A stretch of DNA of 36,794 nucleotides from Saprospiraceae bacterium (lineage in GTDB: Bacteria; Bacteroidota; Bacteroidia; Chitinophagales; Saprospiraceae). The position numbers and the translations under genes are program-made. Position 1 is the first letter of the stretch; the number at the start of each line of letters is the position of its first letter. The notes below the pieces were generated by a model. The model worked only from the letters and a program-made list of their open reading frames with translations, ran no database searches and was not told the origin of the DNA. Location: the NCBI GenBank assembly GCA_017985675.1, contig JAGNXB010000007.1:55648-92441 (forward strand). The letters are read 5' to 3'. Of this stretch, positions 25,861 through 34,181 are shown piece by piece.

Positions 25861-28800
25861 ATGAAAAACCGAATTTCTACACTCTTTTTATTAGTATGCT
25901 GGCTTTTTTCCACGCATACAACAGACGCACAAAGTCTGCTGCATTATTGGCATTTTAATGATAATTCCACTGTCGATGCATTACTGACACCTAGTGTATC
26001 GGTGGTCGGGTCTCCTACCATTGCACACATCTCCGGTGGCATCAGTGCCATCGCTCTCAATGGCACGGGACAGAATTTTGATGTGCTCAATCTGAATGCA
26101 CGCAATGGCGATCCTGCGGGTACGCACCTTCGATTTAATGATCCCCTTGGCGGCGAAATTCAATTTGATTTGCCGACTACTGGCTATGAAGATATCCTTA
26201 TTCAATTTGCCACCCGCCGTTCCGGTTCTGGAGCCGGACTTCAATATTGGGCCTATTCTGTGGATGCAGGTGTGAATTATATTCCATTTGATACCATTGC
26301 TCCGAATGATGGTGACCCTTTGTTGGAAACATTTGATTTTTCAGGCATTGCAGCAGTAAATGACAATCCTGATTTTATTCTGAAGGTAAGTTTTGATATT
26401 GGTAGTGGCGGCACGGCTGGCAACAATCGGTTTGATAATTTTACTGTAGAAGGTGAAATTATTCCACCAGTATCCTTGATACACTATTGGAATTTTAATG
26501 ATATTTCTACTATCGAAGCTTTACTTGCTCCGAATTATTCGGCTGTGAATACCCCGGCCATTATGCATGTTCCTGGTGGAATCAGCGAAATCGTGTTAAC
26601 AGGCACCGGGCAGAATTTTGATGTATTAAATCTGAATGCAAGGAATGGTGATCCTGCCGGCACGCACCTGCGATTTAATGATCCGATCGGTGGTGAAATT
26701 GAATTTGCCTTGCCGACTACAGGATTCAAAGATATCCTTGTGCAATTTGCAACACGTCGCTCAGGTAGTGGTGCCGGTCTGCAATATTGGGCATATTCAG
26801 CAGATGGTGGCATTAATTATGTTCCATTTGATACAATAGCTCCCAACAATGGTGATCCGTTATTGGATGGCTTTGATTTTGCGGATATTACGGCAGCTGA
26901 TGACAATCCAGAATTTATGCTTAAAGTCAGTTTTGACATTGGCAACGGAGGCATGGTGGGCAACAACCGTTTTGATAATTTCACCGTAGAAGGTATACCT
27001 TTAGGTGGAGATATCCTTCCCCCATCCGTTTCGTTTTCACCACTCAATAATAGCACATTAATTCCTGTTGATATCCAACCGACCCTCAGCTTTAATGAGC
27101 CGATTCGTCTGATTAATGATGCAGCTATTGACAATTCAAATGCGGCCTCATTGGTTGAACTGCGACAGAACGATGCGAATGGTGCCTTAGTTCCTTTTAC
27201 CGCTACATATGGCAATCAGATCCTGACCATCATTCCTGATACAGATCTTGCAAATAGTCAGACGTATTATGTCGCTTTATTAGCGGATGCGATTGAGGAT
27301 TTGAATAATAATGCACTTTCTACTTTATCAAGTGCCATATTTACGACCATTGCTATCCAAACAGAATTCCTTCCCGGCGATTTGGTCGTTGTAGGATATC
27401 GGATGAATGCAACCTCTACGGAAGATGAACTGGCACTGCTCACTTTTGTGGATATTCTTCCCGGCACGTTGATCCGTCTTACAGACGCAAAAGTGACCAC
27501 CAATCCGCAACCCCAATGTCCTGGTGGTTTAGTTTGGACCTCGCCTTCTTCCTGTATCCCCGGTGGAACAATAATCTATATTCAAACGGATGCTGGCGCA
27601 GCAAGTGTAGGTACACTAACTGGTGCTTCCTTTGGCATGAGCTCCGGAGGTGATCAGGCCATGGTATATACGGGCACGCCTGCTGATCCCCAATACATTA
27701 CTGCACTCACATCTATTGACTGGATAACAGATAATACATCATGCAGCGGTAGCCTGAGCAACATTCCTGCCGGATTGCAGGATGGCATCACTTCATTAAA
27801 TACCAGCTCAGCTCCTGGCAATGTCGCGGGCTTGAGTGTGAATGCCTATTACAATGGTACACAAATGGGTTCGGTGCCCGATTTGCGCACAAGTATTCTG
27901 GATCCGGCCAACTGGATCGTTGCCGGAGCAGGAACGCCTGCACAAACATGGCCTACCTGGAATTTCCCTGGTCCACCAGCAGTGACCAATGCCCGAACAA
28001 TCAGCCAATCATCGATCCAACTTATTTTTAATGCTGACCTGGATCCGGTTTCTGCAAATAACCCAGCTAATTACAGTGGCATTCCAGGATTGGATCAGGT
28101 GACGGTGTCCGATAATGGCAGTCTTTCAGATACCGTGGTGCTAACGTATTCGCTTCCATTTGTGCCTTCGGTAGCTTACACCTTGATGGTGCAAAATATT
28201 AGCAATGTTACAGGCAACACAATGTCTTGCCCTTATGCATTTGACTTCTCATACAACACCACATTAAGTTGGGCATCTAATTTTGTAGTCGTGGAAGAAG
28301 ATCATGGCTTCTTGGAGCTGATCCTCCAACTTGAAAATCCAGCGACAAGCTCCATCGAGCTACAGGTAGAAGGTGCACCATATAGCACTGCTGATACGGA
28401 TGATTTTATACTGTTTTCTCAGATCTTATCCTTTACTGGACAAACCAATGGACAACAGTTGATTTCCATTCCCATTCAGGATGACCAGTTGGACGAACAA
28501 TCAGCCGAATATTTTGTCCTTCGCCTGATTAATCCAACGGATTGCAGTGTGAATGGTGATGCAACAGTGACCGTTTATATTCGCGATAATGATCGCCAGG
28601 TTCCTTCTCCCGCGAAGGATATTGAATTAATTTATGTTGGGAGTTTTGATCCTTCGGGCAGTAATAACAGTTCATGTGAGGTAGTCGTCTATGACCCGGC
28701 TTCACAGCGATTGTTGACCACAAGTGCCCTGACCCAGGTATTGGATATCATCGATTTTTCTGTACCTACTAATCCAACTGTGCTGTCATCTTTTGATTTT

Positions 28801-30348
28801 ACACCATTAGGTGGTATTACAAGTGTCAGTGTGTCAAATGGCATCGTAGCCGTTGCCAGTCCTAATACCATTGAAACCGAACCGGGATCAGTGGTTTTCC
28901 TGGATATTGATGGCAATTATTTAACGCAATTGACTGTAGGAGCGTTACCTGACATGGTCACCTTTACGCCCGATGGTAAAAAAGTAATACTGGCTAATGA
29001 AGGTCAACCCAATGATCCTTACACGATCGATCCGGAAGGAAGCATCAGTATTGTTGATATATCAGGTGGTATCCTGTTTTTAACCCAGGCAAATGTAACC
29101 ACACTTGATTTTACAGCCTGGAATGCACAGGAAGCCAATCTGCTGGCTGCCGGAGTCCGCAAATTATACAGTGGAAGTACACTTTCCCAAGATCTGGAGC
29201 CGGAATACATCACCGTAAGGGGCGATTCCAAACTAGCATGGGTTACCCTACAGGAAAATAATGCGATTGCCGAAATTGACCTCGAAACAAATACAATAAC
29301 CAATCTGTGGCCGATGGGCACAAAGGATTTTGGCGCTGTGGGCAATGGATTTGATGCGAGTGATAACAACCAGGAAATACTGATTGCCAACTGGCCGGTA
29401 AATGCATTTTTCATTCCCGATGCCATTGCAAATTATACAGTGAATGGTACAACTTACCTGGTAACGGCCAATGAAGGCGATGAAAAGGAATATGCAGGAT
29501 TGGTCGAACGTACAACGGTTGGAAATGCCGGATATGTACTGGATTCTGTTGCCTTCCCTCACGCAGATATTCTCAAAAAAAGCTACAACCTTGGACGGAT
29601 GCGGGTGACCAATTTGCATGGCGATACCGATGGTGACGGAGATTTTGACCAGATTCATTGTGTAGGGTCAAGGTCCTTTTCAATATGGAATGCAGAGACA
29701 GGTGCCCTGGTCTATGACAGCGGTGATGACTTTGAATTTTACCTTGCAAATGACCCTGTTTATAAATCTATATTTAATGCGGACAATGAAAACAATGCTT
29801 TGAAAGGCAGAAGCCGGGCGAAAGGACCGGAGCCTGAGGGTGTCGCAATTGGACGGTTAGGCAATGGTGTCTACGCTTTTGTGACACTGGAACGCATCGG
29901 AGGTGTAATGGTTTATGATGTTACACAACCAAATAACCCTCGGTTTATGCACTACCAAAACAATCGCAGCACCACGGCTTTTGAAGGAGACCACGCTCCT
30001 GAAGGCATTATCGTAATCCCTGCTGCTGACAGCCCAACAGGCAAACCTATGGTCGTTGTAGCAAATGAAATAAGTGGTACACTGACGATCTATTCCATCA
30101 AGGATAATATTAACAGCCTCAATGATCCTGCTATCGATCCTGCTTCACTGACCATTTTTCCCAATCCAACAACACCGGGTATGGTTACACTGAATCAAGT
30201 GACAGATGTTGTCGTTATGGACCTGAATGGACGTCCAGTTGTGGCAGCACAGCAAGCCCAAAAGTTGGATGTGTCGGCACTTAAAGCTGGCACTTACATC
30301 GTGAAAAGTGCAGATGGCAAAGCGGGCAAGCTGGTTATAATGGAGTAA
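25861..30348 (+). CDS. Giant T9SS-exported choice-of-anchor I protein
   Basis: 1495 residues. Signal peptide about 1-24 (ending TTDAQ). Two tandem 180-residue beta domains (about 26-200 and 206-380) share long identical stretches. A Big_5 Ig-like domain follows (about 385-500). A lamin-tail-like segment (about 500-700, FLPGDLVVVGYRMN) and another Ig-like unit (about 705-805) come next. A Calx-beta domain spans about 807-915 (ends VTVYIRDND). A choice-of-anchor I beta-propeller (about 920-1400) has DMVTFTPDGKKVILANEGQP, YLVTANEGDE and HAPEGIIVIP. The type A sorting signal (IFPNPTTPG ... KLVIME) closes the protein. Such propellers occur in surface proteins, sometimes with alkaline-phosphatase or esterase units; no catalytic domain is evident here. 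Monocistronic, with a strong terminator. Confidence 0.9.
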   Translation: MKNRISTLFLLVCWLFSTHTTDAQSLLHYWHFNDNSTVDALLTPSVSVVGSPTIAHISGGISAIALNGTGQNFDVLNLNARNGDPAGTHLRFNDPLGGEIQFDLPTTGYEDILIQFATRRSGSGAGLQYWAYSVDAGVNYIPFDTIAPNDGDPLLETFDFSGIAAVNDNPDFILKVSFDIGSGGTAGNNRFDNFTVEGEIIPPVSLIHYWNFNDISTIEALLAPNYSAVNTPAIMHVPGGISEIVLTGTGQNFDVLNLNARNGDPAGTHLRFNDPIGGEIEFALPTTGFKDILVQFATRRSGSGAGLQYWAYSADGGINYVPFDTIAPNNGDPLLDGFDFADITAADDNPEFMLKVSFDIGNGGMVGNNRFDNFTVEGIPLGGDILPPSVSFSPLNNSTLIPVDIQPTLSFNEPIRLINDAAIDNSNAASLVELRQNDANGALVPFTATYGNQILTIIPDTDLANSQTYYVALLADAIEDLNNNALSTLSSAIFTTIAIQTEFLPGDLVVVGYRMNATSTEDELALLTFVDILPGTLIRLTDAKVTTNPQPQCPGGLVWTSPSSCIPGGTIIYIQTDAGAASVGTLTGASFGMSSGGDQAMVYTGTPADPQYITALTSIDWITDNTSCSGSLSNIPAGLQDGITSLNTSSAPGNVAGLSVNAYYNGTQMGSVPDLRTSILDPANWIVAGAGTPAQTWPTWNFPGPPAVTNARTISQSSIQLIFNADLDPVSANNPANYSGIPGLDQVTVSDNGSLSDTVVLTYSLPFVPSVAYTLMVQNISNVTGNTMSCPYAFDFSYNTTLSWASNFVVVEEDHGFLELILQLENPATSSIELQVEGAPYSTADTDDFILFSQILSFTGQTNGQQLISIPIQDDQLDEQSAEYFVLRLINPTDCSVNGDATVTVYIRDNDRQVPSPAKDIELIYVGSFDPSGSNNSSCEVVVYDPASQRLLTTSALTQVLDIIDFSVPTNPTVLSSFDFTPLGGITSVSVSNGIVAVASPNTIETEPGSVVFLDIDGNYLTQLTVGALPDMVTFTPDGKKVILANEGQPNDPYTIDPEGSISIVDISGGILFLTQANVTTLDFTAWNAQEANLLAAGVRKLYSGSTLSQDLEPEYITVRGDSKLAWVTLQENNAIAEIDLETNTITNLWPMGTKDFGAVGNGFDASDNNQEILIANWPVNAFFIPDAIANYTVNGTTYLVTANEGDEKEYAGLVERTTVGNAGYVLDSVAFPHADILKKSYNLGRMRVTNLHGDTDGDGDFDQIHCVGSRSFSIWNAETGALVYDSGDDFEFYLANDPVYKSIFNADNENNALKGRSRAKGPEPEGVAIGRLGNGVYAFVTLERIGGVMVYDVTQPNNPRFMHYQNNRSTTAFEGDHAPEGIIVIPAADSPTGKPMVVVANEISGTLTIYSIKDNINSLNDPAIDPASLTIFPNPTTPGMVTLNQVTDVVVMDLNGRPVVAAQQAQKLDVSALKAGTYIVKSADGKAGKLVIME

Positions 30349-30372
30349 AGTGAGTTAGAATATTTAGGATTA

Positions 30373-30413
30373 CGGGTTGGTCACTGGGTAAGGTGGCCAG
30401 CCCGTTTTTTTTT
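30373..30413 (+). terminator. Rho-independent terminator of the choice-of-anchor I gene
   Basis: CGGGTTGGTCAC (30373-30384) pairs, with G-U pairs, with GTGGCCAGCCCG (30393-30404) and is followed by nine T (30405-30413). A TTG that could start the next frame (30412) lies inside this T-run, so it is not the real start. Confidence 0.93.
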
Positions 30414-30516
30414 GGTGGCTGCCCAAATCGAAGAGGCTATAAAAGTTTGTGGAGGAGATGACCAATTTTTATATTCTTCAATATTGGCTATCTTGGCAGT
30501 AAACCTGCCACCTGAT

Positions 30517-32640
30517 ATGACACCCAAGACCCTGCCTCCCAGATTGTTTTATCTTATTTCGCGGCTTGCCCTGTTAATATGCTGCAACCTTTTATCGAGT
30601 GCTATAGCGATAAGCCAGCATTCCAATTTGACAGCTATAGACTCCTTGGTAAAGGAAATAGAAAAGTCTAATGATAAAAAACTGAATGCAGAACGACTCA
30701 ATTTTATTTCTTTTACTTATACGGATTATGATCCAAAACTGGGCTTACAGTACGGTCAAAAGGCACTAGATATGGCAAAGGATGCAGGATCCGATAAAGA
30801 ATTAGCAAGAGCATATAATAATATGGCCATCAATTTTCTGATGCTTTCCGATTATTTTCCTTGTGAGGAAAATTTTGAAAAGGCCCTTTCGGTTTACAAG
30901 GAGATGAATGACGAAAAAGGCATTGCGGATGTATTGGGTAATTTAGGGGTATTATCCGAATCAAAAGGGGATTATGATGCAGCGTTAAATTATCAGTTTC
31001 AAGCCTTAAAATCCTTCGAAAAATTGAATCATACAGTGGGCATGGCCAATACCTATAATAATATTGGATCCTTATATATGAACCAAAAATCATATAAAAA
31101 GGCTATTATTTATGACTCACTGGCATTAAAAAACTTTATCCTTGCAAAGGATGAAAATGGTGTAGCATCTGTACTAGGCAATTTGGCTAATATTTATGAG
31201 GAGCAGCATGAATCTGGAAAAGCCATCGATAATTATAACAAGGCTATTGCCATCTACAAGAACCTGGGAATTAAATGGGGTGTTGCCAGAAATATGAATA
31301 ACCTTGCTACCAGTTATATGCGGCAATACAATTATAAAAAAGCATTACTTTATTTTCAGGAGGCGAATATCCTTTTCGAGGAATTCGACTATCCCACTGG
31401 AATAGTTTATATTTTAGGCAATGTTGGAGTAAGTTATCTAAGAAGCCATGGTTTTCTATCCCGGAAAGATAGCTTTCCGAATATCATTGATGGCTCTGAA
31501 TCTTTTTTACTAGGAAACGCTTTAGAATATTTAGAGCAAGCTGTCGATCTGGCGAAAAAAATTGGTGAACATGAGCCGCTGGCTGATTTTGCTGAGGCCC
31601 TTTCAGATGCCTATGAAAAAAGCGGAAATCCATCAAAGGCATTGGAATACCACAAATTATTCACTTCAACTCGTGATTCAATTCACTCTATTGAAAGCAA
31701 AATTCAAATCGAACAACTCACCACCCAACGCGAAGTAGAACTAAAAGAAAAACAAATTGAATTGGATCGTCTTGCCGTACTTAAAAAGCGGAACGAGCGT
31801 GTCTATTTTATCATCGGCATGCTTCTCCTTGCGCTGGCTCTGGCACTAATTTACAGGAACTATGCCAACCAGAAAAAATCAAATATTGAACTCACCTTTC
31901 TGAACAACCAGATTGCGGAAACAAATGTCGACCTGGAAGATAAAAATGTTCGTTTGTGGCAAACCCTCAAAGAGCTAAAGGAAACGCAGTCTCAATTAAT
32001 TGAAACGGAGAAGCAGAAAGAAAAAGCAATCATCCGGGGTCGAATTTCACAAGATATCCATGATGATATTAGTTCGGGACTGACCAAGATATCCTGGCTG
32101 GCTGAATTACTCAAAACGAAGGCCGCGCCAAATGCTGAAAAGTCTGAATTAGGACTTATCGAAAAGATTAATGCCAATGCCAGGGATGTCGTTTCTAAAC
32201 TAGGGGAAATTATATGGTCCAGCAATCCCGAGCGTGATAACCTGGAAAGCCTGCTTTCTTATATTCGATCTTATGTCTCCAGTTATATGGAAGATGTCCC
32301 TATCAGGTACCAGGTAGATTTTCCAGACGATCTTCCAAACGAAACCATTAATCCGGAATTACGACGCAATCTATTTCTGGTGCTAAAGGAAGCCTTGCAC
32401 AATGCCATCAAGTATAGTGAGGCGCAACTGGTTTCAATTACATTCCATCACACTGGGGATACCTATCAATTAGAGGTGGCCGACAATGGTAGAGGCATGG
32501 CAGAAGGAATAGTGCATGGCGGTGGCAACGGCATGGTCAATATGCGTCGTCGAATGGAAACAGTAGGCGGAAAAATTGACGTAGAAACAGGTGTGGGGAT
32601 GGGCACCCGAATGAAATTTACAGGAACGCTATACCACTAG
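30517..32640 (+). CDS. TPR-sensor histidine kinase (HisKA_3 type)
   Basis: 707 residues from the ATG at 30517; the frame is open to TTG 30412, but that codon is inside the preceding terminator. An N-terminal signal or membrane segment (about 9-32) leads to a tetratricopeptide region (about 50-400; motifs such as ADVLGNLGVLSESKGDYDAA and ASVLGNLANIYEEQ). A helical linker and one membrane span (about 429-448) follow. The dimerisation domain is HisKA_3 type, with phospho-acceptor His515 (QDIHDDISSGLTKISWL). The ATPase domain has Asn629 (EALHNAIKYS) and DNGRGM. It pairs with the LuxR-type regulator at 33250. The predicted topology puts the TPR outside the cytoplasm, where it could bind a ligand. 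Two tiny double-glycine peptide genes lie between kinase and regulator. Confidence 0.93.
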   Translation: MTPKTLPPRLFYLISRLALLICCNLLSSAIAISQHSNLTAIDSLVKEIEKSNDKKLNAERLNFISFTYTDYDPKLGLQYGQKALDMAKDAGSDKELARAYNNMAINFLMLSDYFPCEENFEKALSVYKEMNDEKGIADVLGNLGVLSESKGDYDAALNYQFQALKSFEKLNHTVGMANTYNNIGSLYMNQKSYKKAIIYDSLALKNFILAKDENGVASVLGNLANIYEEQHESGKAIDNYNKAIAIYKNLGIKWGVARNMNNLATSYMRQYNYKKALLYFQEANILFEEFDYPTGIVYILGNVGVSYLRSHGFLSRKDSFPNIIDGSESFLLGNALEYLEQAVDLAKKIGEHEPLADFAEALSDAYEKSGNPSKALEYHKLFTSTRDSIHSIESKIQIEQLTTQREVELKEKQIELDRLAVLKKRNERVYFIIGMLLLALALALIYRNYANQKKSNIELTFLNNQIAETNVDLEDKNVRLWQTLKELKETQSQLIETEKQKEKAIIRGRISQDIHDDISSGLTKISWLAELLKTKAAPNAEKSELGLIEKINANARDVVSKLGEIIWSSNPERDNLESLLSYIRSYVSSYMEDVPIRYQVDFPDDLPNETINPELRRNLFLVLKEALHNAIKYSEAQLVSITFHHTGDTYQLEVADNGRGMAEGIVHGGGNGMVNMRRRMETVGGKIDVETGVGMGTRMKFTGTLYH

Positions 32641-32731
32641 TACATCTCAATTGGGCTGATTGCGATCTGGCACCATCGCGAATTACCATTTATCTACTTT
32701 AATGGTATACGTAAAACAGCCCGGATAGGAT

Positions 32732-32739
32732 TAGATTTG
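32732..32739 (+). promoter_or_regulatory. Candidate -7 promoter box for the peptide genes
   Basis: TAGATTTG matches TAnnTTTG exactly, about 90 bp after the kinase stop and upstream of both peptide copies. No -33 TTTG is found at the usual distance. Confidence 0.35.
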
Positions 32740-32786
32740 ATGGTCAAAGGGCTCTTAGCCACTGGCTTTCTAAAAGGGGGGAACAT

Positions 32787-32873
32787 ATGAATACTTTTTA
32801 TGGCGCCATTCACCTTAAGTCATCAGGGGTTGCAATATGCCGCAAACAGGGGATGCCGAAAACCTGGAAATGA
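32787..32873 (+). CDS. Possible 28-codon leader ORF
   Basis: ATG at 32787 is preceded by an unusually strong purine-rich site (AAGGGGGGAACAT) for this phylum. It opens a 28-codon frame beginning MNTFYGAIHLKSSGVAIC and ending MPKTWK at TGA 32871-32873. It is in the same frame as peptide copy 1, with only the TGA separating them. It may be a leader peptide, the remains of a longer precursor, or chance. There is no independent support for coding. Confidence 0.25.
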   Translation: MNTFYGAIHLKSSGVAICRKQGMPKTWK

Positions 32874-32903
32874 CTAGGCAAAATCAATCCAAATGAATCA
32901 TTT
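32851..32903 (+). repeat. Duplicated upstream element, copy 1
   Basis: About 53 bp directly before peptide copy 1, repeated before copy 2 (32994-33046). It contains ATGCCGAAAACCTGGAA, TAGGCAAAATCAATC and GAATCATTTAT. Differences between the copies show no codon-position bias, so it behaves as a conserved non-coding element (leader or regulatory), or simply reflects a recent duplication. Confidence 0.65.
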
Positions 32904-32966
32904 ATTAAAAAGCTGACTAAAAAACAAACCACTACCGTAAACGGCGGGGGTTTGAAATGGAACTAA
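32904..32966 (+). CDS. Double-glycine peptide, copy 1 (ATT at the start position)
   Basis: Aligned with copy 2, this 63-nt frame reads (I/M)KKLTKKQTTTVNGGGLKWN and ends in TAA. The leader KKLTKKQ-x-TTV-x-GGG is kept, and five different residues beyond the second glycine (GLKWN) would form the product. The initiator position is ATT, not ATG. Either this non-canonical start is used, or the copy has lost its start (pseudogene), or there is a base error. The nearest ATG (32893) is in another frame and stops after seven codons. Seven of the nine changed codons after the start position relative to copy 2 are synonymous, which indicates past or present selection on the peptide. Confidence 0.5.
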   Translation: MKKLTKKQTTTVNGGGLKWN

Positions 32967-32993
32967 TTAGGAATGTTTAAAAAATGTAAAGGG

Positions 32994-33046
32994 GAATGCC
33001 GAAAACCTGGAACAGAGTAGGCAAAATCAATCTAAAAGAATCATTT
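32994..33046 (+). repeat. Duplicated upstream element, copy 2
   Basis: Second copy of the element at 32851-32903, offset by 143 bp. It keeps ATGCCGAAAACCTGGAA, TAGGCAAAATCAATC and GAATCATTTAT immediately before the ATG of peptide copy 2. In frame it could extend the peptide N-terminally from ATG 32996 by 17 codons, but copy 1 has a TGA at the equivalent position. Confidence 0.65.
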
Positions 33047-33109
33047 ATGAAAAAGCTAACAAAAAAACAACTGACAACTGTGATTGGCGGTGGGCCAATA
33101 TTACAATAA
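33047..33109 (+). CDS. Double-glycine peptide, copy 2 (candidate signalling propeptide)
   Basis: A complete 20-codon gene: MKKLTKKQLTTVIGGGPILQ, stop TAA. The basic N-terminus, spaced hydrophobics and GGG resemble the double-glycine leaders of bacteriocin-like and pheromone precursors in Bacteroidota and Firmicutes, which are cleaved after GG by C39-type peptidase exporters. Cleavage after the second glycine would leave GPILQ; after the third, PILQ. It lies between a TPR histidine kinase and a LuxR-type response regulator. A role as secreted signal for that pair is inferred from position and sequence. No exporter is found in the window. A start at 32996 (37 residues) is possible but less likely. 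Confidence 0.68.
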   Translation: MKKLTKKQLTTVIGGGPILQ

Positions 33110-33249
33110 TTTAATACCCACTATCTTTAGAGGTGATATGAAAGTGCTATCCTTAAGTTCAGGCAAAGTCAATGTCCATGAACGGTTTGAAGGAGAACCA
33201 AGGCTTTCAAATTATCCTCTTTTTGTATCTTACCTTCAATTATACAGAC

Positions 33250-33879
33250 ATGAAACACATTCGCGTAGCCATTGTTGAAGACGATCCGGAAATCCGATCC
33301 TTAATGATGGAACTCATTTCTATGGCTGATGATCTCCTTCTTGTGCGGGAATTTGAGCGAGCAGAAGATTTTATGAAACAATTTAAAGACATGATGGCGG
33401 ATGTGGTGCTCATGGATATCACCATGCCGGGTATCGATGGCATTCAATGTGTCCGGGAATGTAAACCTAAACGTCCGGAACTTCAATATTTAATGTGTAC
33501 TTCGCACAATGATGCAGAACGTACCTTTGACTCACTCTGCGCCGGTGCAACTGGTTATATCCTAAAAAACTCTTCTCCGGATCAAATTTACGCTGCAATC
33601 AGAGATATTTATAAAGGAGGATCACCCATGTCACCAGAGATTGCCCGGATGGTAGTAAATTCCTTTCCTAATAAAAAACAGGATCATACCTTGCTCGATT
33701 CCTTTACTACCCGGGAGCAAGAAATTCTACACGAGCTCGCTAAAGGTCACTCCTACAAAGAAATCGCAGACAAACTATTTATTAGTATTGAAACCGTCAG
33801 AACATACTTGCGAAAAATATATGAAAAGCTGCAGGTGCACTCCAAAGTAGAAGCACTCAACAAAGTTTTCCCCAAATAG
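33250..33879 (+). CDS. NarL/LuxR-type response regulator
   Basis: 209 residues from the ATG at 33250 (MKHIRVAIVEDDPEIRSLMM). The frame is open 26 codons further, but that part is not receiver-like. The receiver domain (about 4-118) has acidic pocket Asp11/Asp12 and phospho-acceptor Asp56 (VVLMDITMPGIDG), and a conserved Lys in GYILKNSSPDQIYAAIRDI. The LuxR-type helix-turn-helix (about 145-205) reads TTREQEILHELAKGHSYKEIADKLFISIETVRTYL. This family pairs with HisKA_3 kinases such as the one encoded upstream at 30517. It probably controls the peptide genes or distant targets (inference). No further gene is co-transcribed. Confidence 0.93.
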   Translation: MKHIRVAIVEDDPEIRSLMMELISMADDLLLVREFERAEDFMKQFKDMMADVVLMDITMPGIDGIQCVRECKPKRPELQYLMCTSHNDAERTFDSLCAGATGYILKNSSPDQIYAAIRDIYKGGSPMSPEIARMVVNSFPNKKQDHTLLDSFTTREQEILHELAKGHSYKEIADKLFISIETVRTYLRKIYEKLQVHSKVEALNKVFPK

Positions 33880-34181
33880 AAATCGATTTCCACATTGAGT
33901 GCATATAATTAGAACCAGTTCATGGGTACTTGATGCAAGATGAGAAGTAATTGAAAATATTACATTCCTGATAAAAATAGAAAGATCAATTCATGATTAG
34001 TAAAAAGCCTACTCCATCCCACCAAATTTAACAATCACATTTCTATCTTCTAAGAGGATTGGAATAAATTGGGATCGCATTTCATAGGTGGAAGCCAAAT
34101 TCTTCGTATCTTTCACGATGGCAACTTTACCAATCGTTAAGGTTTTTACACGAAGGAAGAAGCTGCATCTCAAATCCTACC
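33880..34181. other. 302-bp intergenic region with a possible coding remnant
   Basis: AT-rich. The right half contains a minus-strand open frame with protein-like composition, listed separately. No terminator-like hairpin was found after the response-regulator gene, and no clear promoter box before the YihY gene. Confidence 0.4.
34009..34176 (-). pseudogene. Possible small gene or gene remnant without ATG
   Basis: 55 codons are open on the minus strand, ending in TAG at 34009-34011. The readable part includes KTLTIGKVAIVKDTKNLAS, then TYEMRSQFIPILLEDRNVI and VKFGGME. It reads like the strands and helix of a small globular protein, not random translation. There is no ATG before the internal Met (34078); TTG at 34171-34173 is the earliest candidate start. 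It could be a non-ATG small protein or a truncated remnant. Length alone could arise by chance. Confidence 0.3.

Noticed and set aside
29019..29658. Long minus-strand frames within the choice-of-anchor I gene
   Set aside because: Antisense shadows of a gene with clear domains on the plus strand.
30412..30516. TTG start extending the histidine kinase by 35 residues
   Set aside because: The TTG is in the T-run of the preceding terminator. The ATG at 30517 directly precedes a proper signal or membrane segment.
32893..32916. ATG at 32893 as start of peptide copy 1
   Set aside because: It is out of frame with the conserved peptide and stops after seven codons.
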